The notes under the pieces: model-generated | What the model was told of the DNA's origin: nothing | Database searches by the model: none | Seen by the model: only the letters and a program-made list of their open reading frames with translations | Assembly (NCBI RefSeq): GCF_009377195.2 | Contig: NZ_VJXX01000001.1 | Coordinates: forward strand, 992,001-1,056,000 | Source: Arthrobacter bussei | GTDB lineage: Bacteria > Actinomycetota > Actinomycetes > Actinomycetales > Micrococcaceae | Direction: 5' to 3' | Length of the DNA stretch: 64,000 nucleotides | Shown: piece after piece, positions 34,188-41,465 of the stretch | How positions within the stretch are numbered: the first letter of the stretch is position 1 | Layout: the number at the start of each line of letters is the position of its first letter | Translations under genes and position numbers: made by a program

Positions 34188-35480
34188 CTACAGAGCGCCC
34201 ACAGCGGTGACGAACTTCTCCCAGGAGGAGTCGGGATCGTCGGTCTTGTCGACGTCCACGCGGGTCAGCGCCTGCTGCATCGCGTCGTTGATGGCGAAGT
34301 ACTTCGGGCCCTTGAACGGCGTGACCTCGACGGCGGTGGCGCGGTTCGCGAGGATCTCGCCGGTCGGCGCGTCGTTGAAGAAGGCGTTGGTCTGGCCCAG
34401 CAGCGCGTCACTCTCGAGCGCCTCGACCTGGCTGGGGAACGTCCCCTTCGACTCGAAGGCCTTGACCTGCTGCTCGGGAGCCGTGAGCCACTCGGCGAGC
34501 TTCTTCGCCTCGGCCTGGTTGGCGCCCTGGGTCGGGACGGTCAGGTACGAGCCGCCCCAGTTGCCGCCGCCGCCGGGGAAGACATCAGCGATGTCCCAGC
34601 CCTCGATGCCTTCGGCGTTGCCCTCGATGACACCGAGCATCCAGCCCGGGCAGAGCTTGGTGGCGAAGGCGTCGGACTGGAAGCTCGCCACCCAGTCGTC
34701 CTCCCACTGCGTGAGGTGGGCCGAGAGGCCGTCGGTGACGGAGGCCTGGAGGACCTGCTCGTAGATGTCCTTGACCTCGGAGTTGTCGGTCGCGATGACC
34801 GCGCCCTCGTTGTCCTCGTAGGCGTTCTGGACCTGGTTGATCATGCCCTGGTAGGTGGCTCCGGCGGAGTCGAACCAGGCGACGCCGTCACTGGCGGCGA
34901 CGAATTCCTTCCCGGCGTCGAAGTAGTCCTGCCAGGAGCCGTCGAGCATGTCCGCGACGGACTCGCGGTCGCTCGGCAGGCCGGCCTTCTCGAAGAGGTC
35001 CGCGCGGTAGCACACGCCCTGGGGGCCGGCGTCGGTGCCGTAGCCGATGAGCTGGCCGTCCTCGGTGGTCGCGGCCGCCATCTTCCAGTCCAGCCAGCGG
35101 CCCTCGACAGCGGGATCGCTGAGGTCGGCGAACTGGTCGGGGTATTCGAGCAGTTCGGGCAGCCAGTCGACCTCGATGCCCTCGATGTCGGACAGGCCCG
35201 AGCCGGCGGCGAGCCTCGTGGTGAGGTTGTCGCGGGCCTCGTTGGAGGTCGCAGCCTTCTTGTGCTCGATCGTGACGTTCGGGTTGAGCTCCTCGTACTC
35301 GGTGAAGAGCTCCTCGTAGCCGAACTCGTTGAAGGTGCCGACCGAGAGGGTGACGTCCTCGGTGCCGGTCTCGCCTTCGGTTCCTGCGTTCTCGGTTCCG
35401 CCGGATCCGCAGGCGGTGAGGGCCAGGGCGAGGCATGCCGCCGCGGCGGAAAGTGCTGTGATGCGTGCTCTGCTGTGCAC
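34188..35480 (-). CDS. Sugar ABC transporter substrate-binding lipoprotein
   Basis: A 430-residue extracytoplasmic solute-binding protein. The signal peptide ends in the lipobox LTAC, making Cys24 the lipidated residue. The rest follows the CUT1 pattern (FTEYEELNPNVTIEHKKAATSNEARDNLTTRLAAGSG, and PGWMLGVIEGNAEGIEGWDIADVFPGGGG). GTG 35480 has AAAGGAG six bases upstream, which decides the start. It heads the operon binding protein-permease-permease-glucosidase-LacI. The promoter lies about 250 bases upstream, leaving a long leader. Confidence 0.93.
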   Translation of the reverse strand: MHSRARITALSAAAACLALALTACGSGGTENAGTEGETGTEDVTLSVGTFNEFGYEELFTEYEELNPNVTIEHKKAATSNEARDNLTTRLAAGSGLSDIEGIEVDWLPELLEYPDQFADLSDPAVEGRWLDWKMAAATTEDGQLIGYGTDAGPQGVCYRADLFEKAGLPSDRESVADMLDGSWQDYFDAGKEFVAASDGVAWFDSAGATYQGMINQVQNAYEDNEGAVIATDNSEVKDIYEQVLQASVTDGLSAHLTQWEDDWVASFQSDAFATKLCPGWMLGVIEGNAEGIEGWDIADVFPGGGGNWGGSYLTVPTQGANQAEAKKLAEWLTAPEQQVKAFESKGTFPSQVEALESDALLGQTNAFFNDAPTGEILANRATAVEVTPFKGPKYFAINDAMQQALTRVDVDKTDDPDSSWEKFVTAVGAL

Positions 35481-35611
35481 GGGTGACTCCTTTGTCAGCT
35501 TCGACACCTGCGGGCGCAGGGCTGTCGAGGGGTTTCTTTGGGTGGACTTTCCTGGCGGCCGGACGGGTTCTCTCACCGCGATGGATGACGAACCGGGACC
35601 AGGACGGGGGT

Positions 35612-35650
35612 GGCGGCGGCGAGAACCGGGAGCACCCGGAACCCGCCGCC
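35612..35650 (-). promoter_or_regulatory. Stem-loop in the leader of the beta-glucoside operon
   Basis: GGCGGCGG (35612-35619) can pair with CCGCCGCC (35643-35650), with CCGGG/CCCGG inside around AGCA. It lies in the transcribed leader between the likely promoter and the binding-protein gene. Any role in mRNA stability or attenuation is a guess. Confidence 0.4.
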
Positions 35651-35707
35651 GGAGCGAGTGGATTCGGCAGCCCAAGACGTCGGTTCCCGCCACGCTGATC
35701 AGGAGCG

Positions 35708-35723
35708 GTGGGAGCGCTCTCAC
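35708..35723. promoter_or_regulatory. LacI-type operator, proximal to the gene
   Basis: GTGGGAGCGCTCTCAC is a near-perfect palindrome centred on the CpG of GCGC. It falls just downstream of the predicted -10, around the transcription start, where binding would block initiation. Confidence 0.75.
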
Positions 35724-35734
35724 GCTGTCAGATC

Positions 35735-35763
35735 ATCCTGACTGTGACGTACGGCACTGTCAA
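35735..35763 (-). promoter_or_regulatory. Sigma-70-type promoter of the beta-glucoside operon
   Basis: On the minus strand TTGACA (35758-35763) and CAGGAT (35735-35740) are 17 bases apart. The two LacI operators lie immediately on either side, which supports this as the regulated promoter. Confidence 0.65.
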
Positions 35764-35779
35764 GTGGGAGCGCTTCCAC
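35764..35779. promoter_or_regulatory. LacI-type operator, distal
   Basis: GTGGGAGCGCTTCCAC is palindromic apart from one position. It abuts the -35 box and lies 56 bases centre to centre from the proximal operator, a spacing compatible with looping by one tetramer. Confidence 0.75.
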
Positions 35780-35953
35780 GGTAGTCGAGAGACTTCGAGA
35801 GCGCGGCATCGTCGCAGGTCAGGGGCGGGACATGATGGTCTTCGTGATGGGATCGTTACCGGAAGGACGCGATCGGGAACCCGAGGACTCCCCCGGGGAA
35901 GGGCTAGAGTTGCCGTCGACCGACCCCGTTCCACCGCCCCGGAGACCGCAGCC

Positions 35954-36361
35954 GTGACCCACGAATCCCCCGCACCCTGGACCATCACCCTCGGCGAGCT
36001 CGACGAGAAGATGGGCGTGAGGATCCTCGAGCAGTCGGTGGAACGCGTGGTCGCCACGATGCCCGTCGAGGGCAACCGCCAGTCCTTCGGACTGCTGCAC
36101 GGCGGCGCTTCCCTGGCCGTCGGGGAGGCCGTCGGCTCCTGGGCGGCGGTCATCCACGCCTCCACCCAGGGCAGGACGGCCGTCGGTGTCGACGTGTCCG
36201 CGACCCATCACAGGAGTGCGCGCGAGGGCGTCATCACCATCACCGCGACCCCGCTCCACCTGGGCCGGACCCTCACCACCCACGAGGTCCTGATCACCGA
36301 TGCGGCAGGCCGGCGCCTGTGCACCCTGAGGATCACGAACCTCCTCCTCGACAAGCGCTGA
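35954..36361 (+). CDS. PaaI-type hot-dog thioesterase
   Basis: A 135-residue single hot-dog-fold thioesterase. SFGLLHGGASLAVGEAVGSWAA (about residues 43-64) is the family signature, with the HGG loop and the acidic residue of the catalytic helix. GVDVSATHHRSAREGVITITATPLHLGRT is the second half. PaaI enzymes clear stalled phenylacetate-pathway CoA esters. Here it lies about 8.5 kb from the paa genes with no PaaR-like site, so a menaquinone-pathway (DHNA-CoA hydrolase) or general role is also possible, since menB-menE-menA lie 3 kb downstream. GTG 35954 follows CGGAGA. Confidence 0.85.
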   Translation: MTHESPAPWTITLGELDEKMGVRILEQSVERVVATMPVEGNRQSFGLLHGGASLAVGEAVGSWAAVIHASTQGRTAVGVDVSATHHRSAREGVITITATPLHLGRTLTTHEVLITDAAGRRLCTLRITNLLLDKR

Positions 36362-36369
36362 TCCGCGAG

Positions 36370-36375
36370 TACCGT
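36370..36375 (+). promoter_or_regulatory. -10 element TACCGT for leaderless SGNH hydrolase mRNA
   Basis: TACCGT ends six bases before ATG 36382, within the 20-base gap after the thioesterase gene. It suggests an own, leaderless transcript rather than simple readthrough. Confidence 0.5.
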
Positions 36376-36381
36376 TAGGCC

Positions 36382-37245
36382 ATGACTCCCGCCGCGCGTG
36401 TCCTCCGTCAGCACTCCCTCAGGTTCGCCGTCCTCGCGACCGCAGCCTCCGCCATCCTGGCCGGTGGCGCCGCCCCCGCGGCAGCAGCGCCGAAGCAGCC
36501 GCTCTCCTATGTCGCACTCGGTGACTCCTATGCCTCCGGTTTCGGTGCCGGCTCCTACGTGAACGGGTGCGGTCAGTCACCGTTGGGCCTACCCGGCATC
36601 CTCGATGGCAAGAAGCAGGTGCAGCTCGTCGCCGACGCCACCTGCGCAGGCGCCAAGGCCGCCACGGAGCCGGGTGGCGCGCTCGATCTCCCCGAACAGG
36701 TGGCTCGGGTGGCGGCCGCAGGCGCGCTCTCCCCCGCCACGGACCTCGTCACCCTCTCGGCCGGCGGGAACGACGTCGGATTCGGCGAGATCGCCGGTGC
36801 GTGCGCCACGCAGTCCACGGCCGTATGCGCCCAGGTGATCGCCGGCAAGAACGCGACAGCGCTGCCGGCGCTCGACCGGAACCTGGACACGCTCTTCGAT
36901 TCCATCGACGCGGCCGCGCCGAACGCGACGGTCGCCGTCACCGGGTACCCCCACCTGTTCTCCCCCGAGTTCGGCATCCCGGTCATCCCCGTCGCCTCGC
37001 AGACGGCCTTCAACGCCGGAACGGATGCGCTCAATGCGGTCATCCGGAAGCAGGCCGAGGCGCACGGGTACACCTTCGTGGACCTCGTGCAGAAGTTCGA
37101 CGGCCACGGCCTCGGCTCGCCGTCGCCGTGGATCACCTTCCGCGCCGGCGCGGTGGACAATCTGCACCCGACGGCGGAGGGGTACAAGTCGGGGTATTTC
37201 CCCGCCGTCCGCAGCTCGGTCAACCTCGCCCAGCTGCAGCGCTGA
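36382..37245 (+). CDS. Secreted SGNH/GDSL hydrolase (lipase/esterase)
   Basis: A 287-residue exported esterase. The signal peptide spans about residues 1-36 and ends in an Ala-rich cleavage region (AAPAAAAP). Block I is YVALGDSYASG with nucleophile Ser49. The block III-type GGNDVG gives the oxyanion Asn, and DNLHPTAEGY gives Asp259 and His262. Four or more Cys in the mature part could form disulphides, as in the Streptomyces SGNH lipases it resembles. Natural substrates may be lipids or cell-wall esters. It is followed by a tandem repeat array rather than a clear terminator. Confidence 0.9.
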   Translation: MTPAARVLRQHSLRFAVLATAASAILAGGAAPAAAAPKQPLSYVALGDSYASGFGAGSYVNGCGQSPLGLPGILDGKKQVQLVADATCAGAKAATEPGGALDLPEQVARVAAAGALSPATDLVTLSAGGNDVGFGEIAGACATQSTAVCAQVIAGKNATALPALDRNLDTLFDSIDAAAPNATVAVTGYPHLFSPEFGIPVIPVASQTAFNAGTDALNAVIRKQAEAHGYTFVDLVQKFDGHGLGSPSPWITFRAGAVDNLHPTAEGYKSGYFPAVRSSVNLAQLQR

Positions 37246-37341
37246 TCACCCCTTCCCGCCGGACAGGTCCAGGCAGCACCCGGTCCCGTCGGGCAGCGAT
37301 CTCCCGTCGGGGGCGAGCGGCCCCGCGGACCTCGATGCTCG

Positions 37342-37476
37342 GTGGTTCCTGTGGTTCCTGTGGTTCCTGTGGTTCCTGTGGTTCCTGTGGTTCCTGTGAT
37401 TCCTGCGGGGCCTTCGGTTCCAGCGGTTCCTTCGGGGCCTGTGATTCCAGCGGTTCCTTCGGGGCCTGCGGAGCCG
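37342..37476. repeat. 9-bp tandem repeat array between convergent genes
   Basis: Fifteen consecutive 9-mers. Six are identical (GTGGTTCCT, 37342-37395) and nine are degenerate (for example GCGGTTCCT, TCGGGGCCT). On the minus strand one frame reads as Gly-X-Y triplets (GTT, then mixed GPE, GIT), as in collagen-like proteins, but there is no supporting start or domain. It fills most of the gap between the SGNH hydrolase and the phosphatase gene. Confidence 0.9.
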
Positions 37477-37513
37477 GCCTCCCGGCCCGGACACCGCCCG
37501 CCGGTCGGCGTCG

Positions 37514-38368
37514 CTAGGCCTGCACGGGCGCTCGCGAACCGGTGAGCCGCTCGCGCAGCAGGTCGAGCTCGGCCTCCGTGAGCCCGGCGTCGAGCAGGTA
37601 GCGCGCGGCGTCGAGTGAGGACAGCAGCGTTCCGAGGTGACCCTGCGCGACGGCGAGCCACTCGGCCAGTTCCTCGTGGGAGCGTGGCGTCTCGTGTGGC
37701 ACCTCCTGGCCCCGGTAGCGGTCATTGATCGCCGTCACGGCTCTCGCGTAGTCGGCGCCGATCTCCGGATGCGGGATGCCGGAGGCGGCCAGCAGCAGCG
37801 CCACCACCATGCCCGTCCGGTCCCTGCCGGCGGCGCAGTGGATGACGACCCCGCCGGGTGGGGCGGTGACGAACGCCCGGGCGATGGCCCCGAACTTCTC
37901 CGGCCAGCGGTACAGGTTCTCGCGGTAGTGCTCGGGGGTGTTCAGGTACGGGCCGGTCAACGCCATGAAGTCGGCGTCCGTCTGGTCCTCGGTCGGCAGG
38001 TTGAGGACCGTGAACCGGGCGAGGACATCCGGCCGGACGCGTGGGTCCTGGGAACGTCGTCCCAGCTCGAACGGATTGCGCAGGTCGATCACGGTGCGGG
38101 CGCCGTGCTCCCAGGCCTGCTCCCACCCCGCCTCCGTGACCCACTCGTGCCGGCCCATCCGGTAGAGGCGCCCCGGCTGCACGGCGGACACGGCCGCTCC
38201 GACGTCACGCGCGTTCACCGCTCCGTCCCAGAGGGGACCCGGCGCCGTGGCTCCGGCGGCCGGTGAGTGCGAGCCTGACGATGCTCGGCCCTCGGCGGGC
38301 GGCAAGGACGCGCCGGAGCGGACGGGCGGGACTGGGTGGAGCGGGCTCGAGACCGGTGCGGCGTCCAT
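37514..38368 (-). CDS. Tyrosine-protein phosphatase (Y_phosphatase3 family)
   Basis: A 284-residue low-specificity phosphatase of the MptpB-like family. The P-loop HCAAGRDRTGM carries the nucleophilic Cys and Arg. Upstream, VNARDVGAAVSAVQPGRLYRMGRHEWVT and VIDLRNPFELG are the expected structural elements. The first 45 residues are Pro/Ser/Ala-rich and variable. ATG 38368 is preceded by TAGGCT at seven bases. Substrates may include phosphotyrosine proteins or phosphoinositides, as known for this family. The phosphatase converges with the SGNH hydrolase across the 9-bp repeat array. Confidence 0.9.
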   Translation of the reverse strand: MDAAPVSSPLHPVPPVRSGASLPPAEGRASSGSHSPAAGATAPGPLWDGAVNARDVGAAVSAVQPGRLYRMGRHEWVTEAGWEQAWEHGARTVIDLRNPFELGRRSQDPRVRPDVLARFTVLNLPTEDQTDADFMALTGPYLNTPEHYRENLYRWPEKFGAIARAFVTAPPGGVVIHCAAGRDRTGMVVALLLAASGIPHPEIGADYARAVTAINDRYRGQEVPHETPRSHEELAEWLAVAQGHLGTLLSSLDAARYLLDAGLTEAELDLLRERLTGSRAPVQA

Positions 38369-38456
38369 GCGCCGAAGCCTAGCAAGCACAGTCCGGCGGG
38401 CGGCGCACGGCCCATCGTCGACGGAGAAGACTCCTGCATCGGCCGTCGGCGCCGAC

Positions 38457-38462
38457 TACGGT
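38457..38462 (+). promoter_or_regulatory. -10 element TACGGT for the GAF-ANTAR gene
   Basis: TACGGT ends six bases before ATG 38469. It matches the leaderless pattern at other genes in the window and argues that 38469 is the true start, upstream of the amber codon. Confidence 0.55.
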
Positions 38463-38468
38463 GATCCG

Positions 38469-39218
38469 ATGACGCCGAACGGGACCGATGACAGCAGCGC
38501 CGTCGAGCAATCGGTGGACAGCGATCTCCTGGACTTCGTGACCGAAACGGGGGACGTCCACGATTTCCTGTAGGAGATCGCCACCCGGGCCGCGCGCCAC
38601 CTCACGACGCCGGACCACCAGGTGATGTGCGCCGTCTCCCTGCTGCGCCGGCGCCGCCCCATGACCGTCGCCTGGAGCAGCGAGGACGCGCGGCGACTGG
38701 ACGACGAGCAGAACCGGGTGGCCGAGGGGCCGTGCATCACGGCAGCCCGCTCGCTCGAGACGGTGTACGTCCCGGACACGCTGCAGGACGACCGGTGGCC
38801 CGACTACCTGCAGACGGCGGGCGGACAGGGAGTACGTTCCATCCTCGGCACGCCGTTCCACCTCGCCGACGAGGCGAACGCGGGCCTGAACTTCTACAGC
38901 TCGTCCCCTGACGCCTTCTCTGCCGCGTCGATCGGCGTCGCGCACGAGTTCGTCCGCGAGACCTCGAATGCACTCCGGCTCGCCGTCCGCCTCGCCGTGC
39001 TCGCCTCCGAGCGGGACGATCTCGATGCCGCCCTGCGTTCGCGGTCGACGATCAACACCGCCGTCGGGATCCTGATGGCGCAGAACCACTGCTCGCAGAA
39101 GGAGGCGCTGACCTTCCTCGAGCGCGCCTCCAGCGTCCGCAACCTGAAGCTGAGGGACGTGGCAGCCGCCGTCGTCGCCTCCGCCGGCGGTACCGCGGAT
39201 CCCCCGCCTGCGCCGTGA
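38469..39218 (+). pseudogene. GAF-ANTAR regulator interrupted by an in-frame amber codon
   Basis: From ATG 38469 the frame encodes 34 residues ending DLLDFVTETGDVHDFL, then TAG at 38571-38573, then continues in the same frame with EIATRAARHLTTPDHQVMCAV into a complete GAF domain and a C-terminal ANTAR domain (RSTINTAVGILMAQNHCSQKEA, DVAAAVVASAG). The residues on both sides of the stop belong to the GAF N-terminal helix of this family, so TAG replaces one codon (CAG to TAG is the simplest change). There is no frameshift or other decay. It may be a recent nonsense mutation, a sequence error, a suppressed stop, or a gene restarting at GTG/ATG 38622-38625. ANTAR domains bind RNA to prevent termination. 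Confidence 0.8.
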
Positions 39219-39308
39219 CCGGAAGCCGCGGCACCCGGATCGTTCGGCCCCGGCGCACGGCGGCGTGTATCGCGCACGAAGCACGGCAGGGCGTACCTCC
39301 CGCGCGGC

Positions 39309-39314
39309 TAGACT
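39309..39314 (+). promoter_or_regulatory. -10 element TAGACT for leaderless menB mRNA
   Basis: TAGACT ends six bases before GTG 39321, and no ribosome-binding site is visible. This fits leaderless transcription of the menB-menE-menA cluster. Confidence 0.55.
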
Positions 39315-39320
39315 CGACGG

Positions 39321-40274
39321 GTGACTTCAGAGCTTCCCGCCTCGGTATCCGACACCTTCGACCCCGCCCGCTGGCGTGTCGTCGCGGGATTCGAGGACTT
39401 CACGGACCTGACCTACCACCGCCAGGTGGAGCGCGACCACGACGGCGACGTGGTGCGCGACCTCCCCACGGTGCGCATCGCGTTCGACCGCCCCGAGGTC
39501 CGTAACGCCTTCCGTCCGGGCACCGTCGACGAGTTGTACCGCGCGCTCGACCACGCCCGCATGACCCTCGACGTCGCGACGGTCCTGCTGACCGGCAACG
39601 GGCCGAGTCCTCGTGACGGAGGCCATGCGTTCTGCTCCGGTGGCGACCAGCGGATCCGCGGCCGGGACGGCTACCGCTATGCGGACGGTGAGACGAGGGA
39701 GACGATCGACCCGGCACGCGCCGGACGGCTCCACATCCTCGAGGTGCAGCGCCTGATCCGCACCATGCCGAAGGTCGTGATCGCCGTCGTCAACGGCTGG
39801 GCAGCCGGCGGAGGGCACAGCCTGCACGTCGTCGCGGACCTGACGATCGCCTCGGCGCAGCACGGGAAGTTCAAGCAGACCGACGCGACCGTGGGCAGCT
39901 TCGACGCCGGATACGGGTCCGCGCTCCTCGCGCGCCAGATCGGGCAGAAGAAGGCGAGGGAGATCTTCTTCCTGGCCCGTGAGTACTCTGCGGTGGAGAT
40001 GGTGGAGATGGGGGCCGTCAATGAGGCCGTCGATCATGCGGAGCTGGAGGTGGTGGCGCTCGGATACGCGGCGGACATCGCCCGGCAGAGCCCGCAGGCC
40101 ATCCGTATGCTGAAGTTCGCCTTCAATCTGGCGGACGACGGCCTCGCCGGGCAGCAGGTCTTCGCGGGTGAGGCGACGCGCCTCGCCTACATGACCGACG
40201 AGGCCGTGGAGGGCAAGGAGGCGTTCCTCGAGAAACGCGCTCCAGACTGGTCCTCGTTCCCCTACTACTTCTAG
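39321..40274 (+). CDS. menB: 1,4-dihydroxy-2-naphthoyl-CoA synthase MenB
   Basis: A 317-residue crotonase-fold enzyme that closes the second ring of menaquinone from o-succinylbenzoyl-CoA. YHRQVERDHDGDVVRDLPTVRIAFDRPEVRNAF is the MenB-specific start. FCSGGDQRIRGRDGYRY forms the oxyanion and active-site loop, TDATVGSFDAGYGSALLARQIGQKKAREIFF the core, and FPYYF the conserved C-terminus. It is longer than proteobacterial MenB but usual for actinobacteria. It is followed 7 bases later by menE. Confidence 0.96.
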   Translation: MTSELPASVSDTFDPARWRVVAGFEDFTDLTYHRQVERDHDGDVVRDLPTVRIAFDRPEVRNAFRPGTVDELYRALDHARMTLDVATVLLTGNGPSPRDGGHAFCSGGDQRIRGRDGYRYADGETRETIDPARAGRLHILEVQRLIRTMPKVVIAVVNGWAAGGGHSLHVVADLTIASAQHGKFKQTDATVGSFDAGYGSALLARQIGQKKAREIFFLAREYSAVEMVEMGAVNEAVDHAELEVVALGYAADIARQSPQAIRMLKFAFNLADDGLAGQQVFAGEATRLAYMTDEAVEGKEAFLEKRAPDWSSFPYYF

Positions 40275-40281
40275 GAGCGGC

Positions 40282-41412
40282 GTGGAACTTCTTCCCGTCC
40301 ATACCCCGGACGGTTCCGATCCCCTGGAGCTGCTCCCATCCCTCGCCGCGGCACTCGCGGGCGAGGGTCCCGCCGTCGCGCCCCACGTGCTGCCCGACCA
40401 GGAGTTCCGGGGCACGCTGCCCAACGACGAGATCGCCGCCGTGATCAGTACTTCCGGGTCCACCGGCACGCCCAAGCAGACGATGCTGAGCGTCGACGCC
40501 CTCGCCGCCTCGGCCATGGGGACGGCCTTCGCCCTGAAGGCCGAGGGACAGTGGCTCCTCACCCTGCCGGTGCACTACGTGGCCGGCTTCCAGGTGCTCG
40601 TCCGGTCGCTCTTCGCCGGGACGCAGCCGTGGGTCATGGACACCTCGGCAGGGTTCACCCCGGCAGCCTTCACGGCGGGGGCCGCCGAACTGACGGACAA
40701 GGTCCGCTTCACATCGCTGGTGCCCACGCAGCTCCACCGCCTGCTGACCGATCCCTCCCCGGAGACCCTGCGGGTCCTGCGGCGCTTCGACCGGATCCTC
40801 CTCGGCGGCGCACCTGCCGGTTCCGCCCTGCGTTCCCTGGCACGCAGCCACGACCTGCGGATCGTCGAGACCTACGGCATGAGCGAGACCTGCGGAGGGT
40901 GCGTGTACGACGGCGTCCCGCTCGACGGCGTCGACCTCCGCTCCGTCGACGGACGTTTGCGCATCGGTGGGACGGTCCTCGCCGAGGGGTACCTGGGCGC
41001 GCCCGAGCTCACCGAGGAGCGGTTCGTCTTCAATGCCGGCCAGCGGTGGTTCGCGACCGACGACGCCGGGGACGTGGCCCTCGACGGCTCGGTGACGGTG
41101 CACGGCAGGCTCGACGACGTCATCATCACCGGCGCCCTGAAGGTCTCCGCCGCGAGGGTCACCGACGTGATCGAGGCGCTTCCGGGCGTCGAACAGGCCA
41201 TGGTCCTCGGCCTCCGCAGCGAGGAGTGGGGCACGGCCGTGGCGGCGGCGATCGTGGGCGACGTGGACGCCGACGTCATCCGCCAGGCGGTCCACGTCGA
41301 ACTGGGAGCACACGCCGTGCCGAAGGCCATCGTGACCCTGGACGCCTTCCCCCTCCTGCCGGGCGGCAAGCCGGACCGCCGCACCATCCACACCCTGCTC
41401 GAACGCGCCTGA
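40282..41412 (+). CDS. menE: o-Succinylbenzoate-CoA ligase MenE
   Basis: A 376-residue acyl-AMP-forming ligase that activates o-succinylbenzoate for MenB. The AMP P-loop is ISTSGSTGTPKQTML. VETYGMSETCGGCVYDG is motif A5, WFATDDAG gives the ribose Asp, and GGKPDRRTI carries the C-terminal Lys. It is about 100 residues shorter than typical ligases, as in other actinobacterial MenE proteins, with a reduced N-terminus. GTG 40282 follows TAGGAG, which overlaps the menB stop. Confidence 0.93.
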   Translation: MELLPVHTPDGSDPLELLPSLAAALAGEGPAVAPHVLPDQEFRGTLPNDEIAAVISTSGSTGTPKQTMLSVDALAASAMGTAFALKAEGQWLLTLPVHYVAGFQVLVRSLFAGTQPWVMDTSAGFTPAAFTAGAAELTDKVRFTSLVPTQLHRLLTDPSPETLRVLRRFDRILLGGAPAGSALRSLARSHDLRIVETYGMSETCGGCVYDGVPLDGVDLRSVDGRLRIGGTVLAEGYLGAPELTEERFVFNAGQRWFATDDAGDVALDGSVTVHGRLDDVIITGALKVSAARVTDVIEALPGVEQAMVLGLRSEEWGTAVAAAIVGDVDADVIRQAVHVELGAHAVPKAIVTLDAFPLLPGGKPDRRTIHTLLERA

Positions 41413-41465
41413 CCCTCCGGGCAGAGGGCTCCTCCGACATCCGCACCGACCAGAAGGACCTCCCC

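Noticed and set aside
37342-37476. Possible CRISPR array
   Set aside because: Units are contiguous 9-mers without spacers and no cas genes are present; the same reasoning excludes the hexamer array at 13425.
36573-37661. A 362-codon minus-strand frame containing collagen-like Gly-X-Y triplets
   Set aside because: Most of it is antisense to the SGNH hydrolase and overlaps the phosphatase gene in another frame. Only the 9-bp repeat gives the triplets, so it was recorded as a repeat, not a gene.
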